NCBI GenBank assembly: GCA_029573365.1
Contig: JAKQGD010000196.1
Span: 1 to 8,307 of the forward strand
DNA length: 8,307 bases
Source of the DNA: Bacteroidota bacterium
Lineage (GTDB): Bacteria; Bacteroidota; Bacteroidia; Chitinophagales; Saprospiraceae
Direction of reading: 5' to 3'
Positions 1 through 5,684 of the stretch are shown here, in pieces. Both the position numbers and the translations under genes were made by a program. The notes under the pieces are model-generated. The model was not told where the DNA came from. It ran no database searches and saw nothing but the letters and a program-made list of their open reading frames with translations. Numbering within the stretch: position 1 is the stretch's first letter; the number at the start of each line of letters is the position of its first letter.

Positions 1-134
1 GTACAGGACTTGCGGGTCTTTTATTTTTAAAAAGGTTTCAAGGTTTTTCCATGCAGTCTGTACATGTTCATTGATCAGGCAGACAACAAAAACTGAGTAC
101 CGTTTGTTAGATGCATCAATTTTACACACAAATT

Positions 135-542
135 ATGAGGGTATCCGTATTCAGAAGGGGACACTTCAATGCAGCTCACAGGCTGCATAATCCTGCCTGG
201 TCAGACGAACGCAACAGGGAGGTTTTCGGACTGTGCAACAACCCCAATTACCATGGGCACAACTATGAGATTGAAGTAAAACTTACGGGTGATATTGACC
301 CCGAAACAGGATATGTTTACGACATGAAAAGCCTTGCAGACCTGATAAAAAGTGAAGTGGAAGATCGTTTCGACCATAAAAATCTGAATCTCGACACTTC
401 TGAATTTGCTGACCTGATACCCAGCACAGAAAACCTTGTCATCGTTATTTACAATATTCTGCGTTCTAAAATAGAACCGCAATACGACATGGTCGTAAGG
501 TTGTGGGAGACACCACGCAATTTTGTTGAATATCCGGCATGA
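135..542 (+). CDS. 6-pyruvoyl-tetrahydropterin / 6-carboxytetrahydropterin synthase family protein (PTPS/QueD)
   Basis: This cytoplasmic zinc enzyme of the PTPS/QueD family acts on 7,8-dihydroneopterin triphosphate, giving either a queuosine precursor or a tetrahydropterin intermediate. Counting from the chosen start (135 aa), the zinc ligands are His15 in FNAAHRL and His40 and His42 in YHGHNYE. The probable catalytic Cys34 lies in GLCNNPNYHGH, the Asp-His pair is at 80-81 in FDHKNLNL, and a pterin-binding Glu is at 125 in WETP. The length is normal. An in-frame ATG at 111 would add eight residues (MHQFYTQI) that I do not expect in the family, so the ATG at 135, which begins MRVSVFRRGHFNAAHRL, is preferred. 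The Cys-to-HGH spacing (C-x5-HGH) resembles mammalian-type PTPS more than classical QueD (C-x3-HGH), so I give no symbol. No Shine-Dalgarno sequence and no convincing promoter is visible upstream. The family call is firm; the exact reaction is not. Confidence 0.93.
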   Translation: MRVSVFRRGHFNAAHRLHNPAWSDERNREVFGLCNNPNYHGHNYEIEVKLTGDIDPETGYVYDMKSLADLIKSEVEDRFDHKNLNLDTSEFADLIPSTENLVIVIYNILRSKIEPQYDMVVRLWETPRNFVEYPA

Positions 543-565
543 TCAATTAACTGCTTATTTAATTC

Positions 566-632
566 TATAATGGTTCGTAATGCTGAGAACAAATCTCGTA
601 CAGCCATTGTCACTTTAGTGATAACCATTATA
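566..632. repeat. 10-bp inverted repeat in the intergenic spacer
   Basis: TATAATGGTT at 566-575 is the exact reverse complement of AACCATTATA at 623-632, with 47 bases between the arms. It lies just downstream of the PTPS-family gene, before the strong terminator. It is AT-rich, and the long loop makes a stable RNA fold doubtful. It may be chance or a weak 3' UTR structure. Confidence 0.35.
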
Positions 633-644
633 AACAACCAGTAA

Positions 645-665
645 AATGCCGATGTCCGCGGCATT
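645..665. other. small hairpin in the 3' spacer
   Basis: AATGCCG at 645-651 pairs perfectly with CGGCATT at 659-665 around a 7-base loop. On the plus strand no T-run follows, so it is not an ordinary intrinsic terminator for the gene upstream. On the minus strand only TTTT follows. It could be a back-up 3' end structure; its function is unknown. Confidence 0.4.
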
Positions 666-730
666 ATCGATTCGTAGAAAAAGGATTCAGAATAATCATG
701 TTTTCTCCAATATAGGTGCATTAAACTGGA

Positions 731-772
731 TATAAAAAAGGCTTTGCCGGTATCGACAAAGCCTTTTTTATA
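731..772. terminator. bidirectional intrinsic terminator
   Basis: TATAAAAAAGGCTTTG at 731-746 is the perfect 16-base reverse complement of 757-772, with a 10-base loop (CCGGTATCGA). The GC-containing core GGCTTTG/CAAAGCC is flanked by A6 on one side and T6 on the other, so a U-tract follows the hairpin on both strands. It lies between the convergent PTPS-family gene and the T9SS cargo gene, whose stop is 18 bases away. It very likely ends transcription from both sides. Confidence 0.93.
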
Positions 773-789
773 TGAGGGCAGCACAAGTA

Positions 790-1485
790 TTAAGCTCCGC
801 CTGCTACCTTATTTAACTTAAGTGACTTGATCACCTTATTTTTTTCGTCGATCAATTTAACCACGTACATGCCGGGTCTGAGATCAGAAACTTCATGCTG
901 GGCATTGTTGTAGTGGAACAGCGTTTTCACTTCCTTGCCAAAGATGTTGTAAATCATCACTTTCTTTACGCTATACCCATTGGTTACCTGGAAATAATCC
1001 AGTACCGGGTTAGGGAAGATTTTGATATTTGCAAGGTTTTGATCTTTGGTTGACGTAACAGAACTGCTGATGTTGATGTTTGTGCTGTAAACTTCCTGAG
1101 TGAAATTTTTATCGGCGAAGAACTTGAATCCCACTACAGAACTTCCAGCTGCCCCATTGGGTGTAAAATGCAGTTGAAACATGAAATTATTCATGCTTAC
1201 CATATTCGGTTTGTTAGGTGGGCAACTGTTTACAAATGGAAGGTAACACTGATTGAGGTCACATACTAATAGCTCCCATGCAGGGTCGAAGGTGGCGGCG
1301 TTCTTCTCCAGTTTCCAGAAAATGGTATATGTGGAATCACCGGATTTAGAAAAAGCTACATCTGTAATACTCTCACCTGCTGAGGGTTGTGTGGAAATAT
1401 TCACAGGAGCAGGGCTGCTCGTAAACTGAGCGGAGGCAACTGTTACAAACATCACTAATATCGAAAAAAGTAAACTTCTAACCAT
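790..1485 (-). CDS. small secreted protein with C-terminal type IX secretion sorting domain
   Basis: A 231-aa exported protein. Residues 1-20 form a clear Sec signal peptide (MVRSLLFSILVMFVTVASAQ, probable cut after ASA or at Q20). The middle, about 21-145, is a beta-rich domain of unknown function with three cysteines at 75, 80 and 88 in CDLNQCYLPFVNSC, which probably form disulfides outside the cytoplasm. Residues about 153-228 are a type A T9SS sorting domain: the IKIFPNPVLDYFQV opening, VMIYNIFGKEV in the middle, and LRPGMYVVKL near the end. T9SS cargo cross the outer membrane and have this domain removed for surface attachment or release. An upstream in-frame ATG at 1557 would place 24 unsuitable residues before the signal peptide and would start upstream of the predicted promoter, so 1485 is chosen. 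The gene is transcribed alone and ends at the bidirectional terminator. The export call is strong; the molecular role is unknown. Confidence 0.9.
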   Translation of the reverse strand: MVRSLLFSILVMFVTVASAQFTSSPAPVNISTQPSAGESITDVAFSKSGDSTYTIFWKLEKNAATFDPAWELLVCDLNQCYLPFVNSCPPNKPNMVSMNNFMFQLHFTPNGAAGSSVVGFKFFADKNFTQEVYSTNINISSSVTSTKDQNLANIKIFPNPVLDYFQVTNGYSVKKVMIYNIFGKEVKTLFHYNNAQHEVSDLRPGMYVVKLIDEKNKVIKSLKLNKVAGGA

Positions 1486-1504
1486 AAGGAAAGTTTTATA
1501 CTCG

Positions 1505-1535
1505 CAAAAATAAACAAAAAATTGTATCCGCACAA
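1505..1535 (-). promoter_or_regulatory. Bacteroidota-type promoter of the T9SS cargo gene
   Basis: On the minus strand, TTG (1535-1533) is followed by exactly 20 bases and then TATTTTTG (1512-1505), a full match to the Bacteroidota sigma consensus TTG / TAnnTTTG. Transcription should begin near 1499, about 14 bases before the ATG at 1485. This supports that start and rules out the upstream ATG at 1557. Confidence 0.8.
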
Positions 1536-1566
1536 CTAAAATTATGTTAAAATTCATACAATTTTA

Positions 1567-1574
1567 TATTTTTG
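1567..1574 (+). promoter_or_regulatory. possible -7 element for the aldose epimerase gene
   Basis: TATTTTTG matches TAnnTTTG on the plus strand about 80 bases before the epimerase ATG. At the usual upstream distance there is ATG rather than TTG (1544-1546), so only half of the promoter is supported. The region is very AT-rich, which raises the chance of a random match. If real, this promoter is divergent from and adjacent to that of the T9SS cargo gene. Confidence 0.35.
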
Positions 1575-1652
1575 TCAACAAGCCGGCTCATCCGACCTGC
1601 TTATGTACAATTTTTTATATATGTTGTTTTATTATAATATACAGTTTGGTCA

Positions 1653-2726
1653 ATGCATCTTTCTTTTTCTGATTTTGGTATCCTAGGTGACGAGACGGTT
1701 GTTTTGGCTGTGATGAAGTCGGCCTCCGGTCAGGAACTGAGCATCACAAATTATGGTGGCATCATACATTCGTGGCTGGTTCCTGACAAAAACGGAGTCC
1801 CTGGAGATGTATTGCTGGGCTGTCGTGATCTTGATAGTTACCGGAAAAGGCACCCATATTTTGGGGCTATTGTAGGACGTTATGCCAACAGGATTGCCTA
1901 CGGCAGGTTTTCTATAGATGGTACAGAATACAGGCTCAACACAAATCTGCCTCCTCACCACCTGCATGGAGGCATCAAGGGTTTCGACAGCAAAATATGG
2001 AAATTTGATACCCTTACATCACATGACAAGTCTTCCTTGGTCCTGACCTGTCTGAGCCCGGACATGGAGGAAGGATATCCGGGAAATCTCAATGTCAAAG
2101 TCACTTACACCTTTGACGACGACGCTCTTTTAACCATAGATTATGAAGCGGAAACAGACAAGCCTACACACCTCAATCTCACAAACCACTGTTATTTTAA
2201 CCTGTCGGCAAAAGGCGACACAGACATCAGGGATCACCAGGTGCTGATTCAGGCTGAAATGATTACAGAGACGGATGATAACCTGATACCTACAGGAAAA
2301 CTTATTTCTGTATCCGGTACAGCCCTAGACCTCCGTAAGCCGGGTGTCATAGGGGATAGGCTCAAGTCTGGGGATATTTTAATGGCTGCAGCCAAGGGTT
2401 TTGACCACAACTACGTCATCAGCGGCGACGGTTTTTCAGAACCCATAGCATCAGCCTTCCATCCTGCTTCGGGTCGTCGGCTCACTGTGTTTACAGACCA
2501 GCCCGGCATACAGTTTTATACAGGAAACTGGCTCGGTGGTACAGAAGGAAAACACGGAATATACGCCGATTACGCCGGATTATGCCTGGAAACCCAGCAC
2601 TTTCCCGACAGTCCCAATCACCCGGAATTTAAGTCAACGCTTCTCCTTCCCGGCCAAAAATTTGTGAGCAGGACGATGTACCGAATGGAGGTGGCTGAGG
2701 CAATCGAACAGGCTCTGAATGCATGA
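1653..2726 (+). CDS. galM: aldose 1-epimerase (mutarotase)
   Basis: A 357-aa mutarotase that interconverts the alpha and beta anomers of galactose, glucose and related sugars, feeding the Leloir pathway or general sugar use. Family motifs appear in order: ITNYGG (31-36), GRYANRIAYG (75-84), HLHGG (103-107), HLNLTNHCYFNLS (173-185), GFDHNYV (249-255), QPGIQFYTGNW (283-293) and LETQHFPDSPNHP (312-324). The catalytic set would be His105, His179 and Glu313. Their spacings of 74 and 134 residues equal those of His96, His170 and Glu304 in the Lactococcus lactis enzyme. The length is normal, and no signal peptide is seen, so it is probably cytoplasmic. No other sugar-use gene is adjacent. There is no Shine-Dalgarno sequence before the ATG. 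It ends 5 bases from the stop of the convergent lipoprotein gene. Confidence 0.95.
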   Translation: MHLSFSDFGILGDETVVLAVMKSASGQELSITNYGGIIHSWLVPDKNGVPGDVLLGCRDLDSYRKRHPYFGAIVGRYANRIAYGRFSIDGTEYRLNTNLPPHHLHGGIKGFDSKIWKFDTLTSHDKSSLVLTCLSPDMEEGYPGNLNVKVTYTFDDDALLTIDYEAETDKPTHLNLTNHCYFNLSAKGDTDIRDHQVLIQAEMITETDDNLIPTGKLISVSGTALDLRKPGVIGDRLKSGDILMAAAKGFDHNYVISGDGFSEPIASAFHPASGRRLTVFTDQPGIQFYTGNWLGGTEGKHGIYADYAGLCLETQHFPDSPNHPEFKSTLLLPGQKFVSRTMYRMEVAEAIEQALNA

Positions 2727-2731
2727 AAGCT

Positions 2732-3220
2732 TTATCTGATCATGACGCCCGAAGCCATAAATTTAAGTTCGGTTTTAGGTTCGGTGATCTTCTCGATTTC
2801 TTCTTTAGAGAGCCCTTCATCTTCGGCAAAATGCCTGAGGTCTTCCACAGAGGTAACCTCCATGTATGCTTTGCCTTTCATTACTACCTCCTTACCTGCG
2901 AGGTCCTTGGGCATAAAGAAGCCATAGTCCTTAAACTGGACAAACATCTCGGTCTTACTTGTATCAGCATCAGAGACGATATTCATCCAGCATCCTTTTG
3001 CCTGACACACACCCGACACTTTTCCATACACTTTTGTCACTACTGAGTCGGCACCAGCCATCTGTGCAAGCAACTGGGTATATGGTATCATCCCTGTGGT
3101 ATCGATTACTTCGCCAAAGTGGATTCCGTCATTTTTCGCATCGGCGGCATTATTTCCACTGTTTTTGCAAGACAACAATACAAGTGTAAAGAGAAGCAGG
3201 CTCAAAGTTAATTTGTTCAT
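2732..3220 (-). CDS. DUF4920 domain lipoprotein
   Basis: A 162-aa predicted lipoprotein. Residues 1-17 are a hydrophobic signal ending in the lipobox LLSC, with Cys18 as the lipidated residue, followed by a polar stretch (KNSGNNAADAKN). The rest resembles DUF4920: VYGKVSGVCQAKGCWMNI (64-81), with conserved Cys72, Cys77 and Trp78, then FVQFKDYGFFMP (93-104) and GKEVVMKGKAY (109-119). The C-x4-CW motif suggests metal or redox chemistry, but the family has no established function that I know of, so this is inference. An in-frame ATG at 3283 would add 21 residues ahead of the signal, including an unlikely charged stretch, and lies upstream of the likely promoter, so 3220 is preferred. The gene is divergent from the MORN-caspase gene and convergent with galM. 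Confidence 0.88.
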   Translation of the reverse strand: MNKLTLSLLLFTLVLLSCKNSGNNAADAKNDGIHFGEVIDTTGMIPYTQLLAQMAGADSVVTKVYGKVSGVCQAKGCWMNIVSDADTSKTEMFVQFKDYGFFMPKDLAGKEVVMKGKAYMEVTSVEDLRHFAEDEGLSKEEIEKITEPKTELKFMASGVMIR

Positions 3221-3266
3221 AAAAATAAATTTTCGTGAAATAAAAATGGGTTTTAAAAAGTTTATG

Positions 3267-3274
3267 CAAATGTA
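3267..3274 (-). promoter_or_regulatory. -7 promoter element of the DUF4920 gene
   Basis: TACATTTG on the minus strand matches TAnnTTTG in full. The -33 position has ATG rather than TTG at about 20 bases, so the upstream half is weak. Transcription would begin about 40 bases before the ATG at 3220. The 120-base divergent spacer 3221-3340 holds only near matches on the plus strand for the MORN-caspase gene (TACCTTTA at 3298, TACTTTTA at 3318). Confidence 0.5.
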
Positions 3275-3340
3275 ACCACCCACACTGTCTATTCATATAC
3301 CTTTACCCTTAAATATTTACTTTTACTAATATACAAAACC

Positions 3341-5071
3341 ATGATTTGGAAATCCTCTGCTGTAACCTTTGCGGTGATGATTCTATGGGCCACCACACTT
3401 AGTGCAGGCTGTATATCTGGCAATTGTTTTAATGGCAAGGGTACATTTGTCTACAATGACGGATCGAAATATACAGGAACGTTCAGCAAAGGAAAACCAA
3501 ATGGCACCGGTACTTACCACCACAGAGACGGCAGTGTCTATGCAGGTGAGTTTTCGCATGGTGCAAAACACGGCCTAGGAAAAATCAGATTTCAAAGTGG
3601 TGACGAATACTCCGGCCATTTTGAGCAGGGTGTAATCTCAGGTTTTGGCATTATGGTCTACAGAAATGGCGACAGATACGAGGGCACATGGGTAAATGGT
3701 AAATCTGCAGGCACAGGGACCTATACTTTTGCAGACGGTGATGTATATACCGGTGGTTTTCTGGATGGCCAGTTCAATGGAAAGGGCAAGCTTGTCAGGG
3801 CAGACGGATCTTTTTATGATGGCCCTTGGATACGAAACAAAAAACATGGCAAAGGCATAGTAAGCCAGAATGGACGCAAGATGATGCACATTTATGACAT
3901 GAACGTACTTACCGGTGAGCAGGAATTGGCCACAGAAATGCAGGAGCCACCAGCAGCGACTTCCGGGCAAATCACATCCTCCGGACCCAAAGACTGTACA
4001 GATACCTATTGCCATAATGAAACTGGAATATACAAGTATCTCGATGGATCCGTGTACACAGGATACTTTATAAATGGTGAGGGAGACGGCCAGGGCAGGT
4101 GTACCTATGCTGACGGAGCATACTACGAAGGAGGCTGGAAAAATCATTCGCCGCAAGGCAGGGGTACCATGCATTTTGCTTCGGGAAGGGTCTATGCTGC
4201 TTACTGGGAAAACGGTGTGCCCGTACGAAAGATATCTTCAGGCTATCCGCCAAAACAGGGAGCAGGAACACCGGTGGTTTCCACAGGACAGCAGCCCACA
4301 GGTAAGGAAAACGGTAACAAGCCGGCTATAGCCAATGGAGCTGACGGCAAAATACAGATTTACGCCCTTATTGTTGGCGTTGCGACATACAATCACATGC
4401 CTTCGCTAAAGTATACCGACGATGATGCTTACCAGCTGTATGCTTTTTTTAAGAGCCCTGAAGGGGGTGCACTCAAAGACGACAACATCAAGATACTCAT
4501 AGACGATGCAGCCACGCATGCCACCATACTTGGTGAGTTGAAAAGTCTGTCAGCACGTGCAGACGCAGACGATGTGGTCATACTTTACCTTTCGGGACAT
4601 GGGCTTGACGGAGCTTATGTGCCCAGTGACTTTGACGGCAGTCACAACCAGCTGCCCTACAGCAACATACTCGAAGAACTCGACAAATCCAGTGCCAGGC
4701 ACAAACTGTTTGTTACCGATGCCTGCCATTCAGGGTCGATGATAGCTGCTGCCAGGACACCCCTCACTGTGGCTATTCAGAATTTTTATAATGCCTTTAA
4801 TACAGCCAATGGCGGCACTGCTATCATGACATCATCAAAACAGGAAGAAGTTTCTCTGGAATACGGCGGCCTCAGGCAGGGTGTTTTTTCTCACTTTCTC
4901 ATCAAAGGCCTTAAGGGTTATGCCGATGCCAACAGTGACAAACTTGTCACCATAGACGAGCTGTATTCCTATATATACAACCAGGTCAGGCAATATACAG
5001 CCAATAAACAAACGCCGTCAATCACAGGTGATTTTGATAAAAACATGCCGGTGGGGTGGGTAAGGCAGTAA
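3341..5071 (+). CDS. secreted MORN-repeat protein with C-terminal caspase-like (C14) protease domain
   Basis: A 576-aa two-part protein. Residues 1-22 are a signal peptide (ILWATTLSA, then GC), so it is exported, probably to the periplasm. Cys24 could be lipidated, but the lipobox is poor. Six MORN repeats follow with an exact 23-residue pitch (Tyr44, 67, 90, 113, 136, 159), then a linker, then three more (Tyr239, 262, 285). Each block opens with the same C-x4-C cap (Cys24/29 and Cys219/224). A Gly/Pro/Thr/Gln linker (about 293-335) leads to the caspase domain: YALIVGVATYNHMPSLKYTDDDA (first strand and helix, from 341), LYLSGHG with catalytic His420, and FVTDACHSGSM with catalytic Cys462. Residues 529-540 look like an EF-hand loop. 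Both catalytic residues are present, so it is probably an active peptidase. Metacaspase-type enzymes usually cut after Arg or Lys; the target here is unknown. It is transcribed alone and convergent with the GIY-YIG gene. Confidence 0.9.
   Translation: MIWKSSAVTFAVMILWATTLSAGCISGNCFNGKGTFVYNDGSKYTGTFSKGKPNGTGTYHHRDGSVYAGEFSHGAKHGLGKIRFQSGDEYSGHFEQGVISGFGIMVYRNGDRYEGTWVNGKSAGTGTYTFADGDVYTGGFLDGQFNGKGKLVRADGSFYDGPWIRNKKHGKGIVSQNGRKMMHIYDMNVLTGEQELATEMQEPPAATSGQITSSGPKDCTDTYCHNETGIYKYLDGSVYTGYFINGEGDGQGRCTYADGAYYEGGWKNHSPQGRGTMHFASGRVYAAYWENGVPVRKISSGYPPKQGAGTPVVSTGQQPTGKENGNKPAIANGADGKIQIYALIVGVATYNHMPSLKYTDDDAYQLYAFFKSPEGGALKDDNIKILIDDAATHATILGELKSLSARADADDVVILYLSGHGLDGAYVPSDFDGSHNQLPYSNILEELDKSSARHKLFVTDACHSGSMIAAARTPLTVAIQNFYNAFNTANGGTAIMTSSKQEEVSLEYGGLRQGVFSHFLIKGLKGYADANSDKLVTIDELYSYIYNQVRQYTANKQTPSITGDFDKNMPVGWVRQ
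3470..3883 (+). repeat. six coding MORN repeats, first block
   Basis: Codons 44-181 encode six units of the form Y-x-G-x-[FW]-x-x-[GN]-x-x-x-G-x-G starting at Tyr44, 67, 90, 113, 136 and 159, each exactly 69 bases long. The last unit decays (GIVSQNGRKMM). At DNA level the units are diverged, so this is an old protein repeat, not a recent tandem expansion. Confidence 0.9.
4055..4216 (+). repeat. three coding MORN repeats, second block
   Basis: Codons 239-292 encode two full MORN units (YTGYFINGEGDGQG and YEGGWKNHSPQGRG) and a shortened third (YAAYWENG), with starts again 23 residues apart. The block is separated from the first by a linker and its own C-x4-C cap. Confidence 0.85.
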
Positions 5072-5078
5072 CCTGCAG

Positions 5079-5423
5079 TCATCCAAACCATACAGCATAC
5101 CTCTGACGCCTCAGCTGAGTCGCCAGGTCTTTTTCTGCCTTCAGGGCTTCTTCTCTAGTACGGAGAGGGCTGATGTGACTATACAGGCTTGGCCGCAAAA
5201 ATGTACCATACTTTTTTACAATGGCTGACGACAAGTCCTGACCTTTTTTACTCCGTGCACCGGTGAGGTGTTGTTCCATTCTTTCACGTGGCGTCCTGCT
5301 GGTCATACCTACATACAGACATTCCAGCATACCGTTAAACTGCGGATTTGCCTCACGGAACTTCCTGTTTTCATTAAACACCTTGCGGTGAAGCTCTATG
5401 ACATATACGTGATATCCTGACAT
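5079..5423 (-). CDS. GIY-YIG domain protein
   Basis: A 114-aa protein that is almost entirely one GIY-YIG nuclease-like domain. The first strand is YHVYVIEL (4-11), in the place of GIY. LYVGMTSRTPRERMEQH (36-52) supplies the YIG-like YVG, the Arg region (Arg46/Arg48) and His52. Glu97 in LKAEKDLA fits the metal-binding Glu. The end RRQRYAVWFG is typical of a small stand-alone subgroup. Residues 12-35 between the two hallmark strands are a long charged insert (NENRKFREANPQ). The family includes homing endonucleases, UvrC and small proteins of unknown role; nuclease activity is plausible but unproven. No DNA-binding extension is present. Its stop lies 7 bases from that of the MORN-caspase gene. 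No good promoter or Shine-Dalgarno sequence is seen before the ATG. Confidence 0.85.
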   Translation of the reverse strand: MSGYHVYVIELHRKVFNENRKFREANPQFNGMLECLYVGMTSRTPRERMEQHLTGARSKKGQDLSSAIVKKYGTFLRPSLYSHISPLRTREEALKAEKDLATQLRRQRYAVWFG

Positions 5424-5471
5424 ATTATCGCCTGTTGGCCAATAGGATGTATATCAAAAACCAGACCACTG

Positions 5472-5609
5472 ATGACTGTTGCCCAATGTAGGTGCTTTTT
5501 TTTCAGGGTCCGCGTTAAGATTCACCCTTTTCAGGATGGCAACGGACATACAGCAAGAATGCTGGATGAGAACCAGGCCGGCAGCCCCTGGGCTTCATAC
5601 AGTCGATAA
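5472..5609 (+). pseudogene. eroded fragment of a Fic-domain gene
   Basis: This 45-codon open stretch contains IHPFQDGNGHTARML (5520-5564), which matches the Fic active-site motif HPFx[DE]GN[GK]R with the final Arg replaced by His. It continues QAGSPWA, resembling the QAGYPW region that follows the motif in many Fic proteins, but several residues seem to be missing between ML and QAG, and a stop comes at 5607-5609. Fic enzymes transfer AMP or related groups to target proteins. A working Fic domain is well over 100 residues, and the code before the motif shows only weak likeness (RVKIHPF). I read this as the relic of a deleted gene, not a working peptide. It fills the gap between the GIY-YIG gene and the oxidoreductase promoter. 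Confidence 0.7.
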
Positions 5610-5631
5610 TGTTCTCTTGTAAAATTCAATC

Positions 5632-5662
5632 TTGGTTTACAAACAGTTTTTTTATACATTTG
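5632..5662 (+). promoter_or_regulatory. Bacteroidota-type promoter of the Gfo/Idh/MocA gene
   Basis: TTG (5632-5634), 20 bases, then TACATTTG (5655-5662): a full match to TTG-N20-TAnnTTTG with the same spacing as the T9SS cargo promoter. Transcription should start near 5669, leaving a leader of only about 16 bases before the ATG at 5685. Confidence 0.82.
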
Positions 5663-5684
5663 TCACTTACAAACCTGTTTAGCC

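Noticed and set aside
5..20. AGGAC/GTCTT hairpin with a T-rich tail, a possible terminator of a gene left of the window
   Set aside because: The stem has only five pairs, one of them G-U, and the gene it would end is not visible.
98..106. TACCGTTTG upstream of the PTPS-family gene as a -7 element (a similar TACAGTTTG lies at 1640-1648 before galM)
   Set aside because: Both have three bases instead of two between TA and TTTG, neither has TTG at a suitable distance, and the galM one lies too close to the ATG.
570..644. A 24-codon plus-strand reading frame, MVRNAENKSRTAIVTLVITI and onward, hydrophobic at its end
   Set aside because: It could be a small membrane peptide, but there is no ribosome site or promoter, and such short frames are common by chance.
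449..784. A 111-codon minus-strand reading frame
   Set aside because: It overlaps the PTPS-family gene in antisense, runs across the perfect terminator and shows no known motif.
1486..1557. Longer N-terminus for the T9SS cargo protein
   Set aside because: It would begin upstream of the predicted promoter and place a poor segment before an already complete signal peptide.
1581..1588. AGCCGGCT palindrome in the divergent spacer as an operator
   Set aside because: A single 8-base palindrome is expected by chance, and there is no second copy or neighbouring regulator gene.
2723..3046. A 107-codon plus-strand reading frame overlapping the end of galM
   Set aside because: It is antisense to the DUF4920 gene, whose lipobox and conserved C-x4-CW motif show which strand is coding.
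3221..3283. Longer N-terminus for the DUF4920 lipoprotein
   Set aside because: It would put 21 residues ahead of a normal lipoprotein signal and overlap the -7 element.
3638..4174. A 178-codon minus-strand reading frame inside the MORN-caspase gene
   Set aside because: It is antisense to clear MORN repeats and is explained by their repetitive codon pattern.
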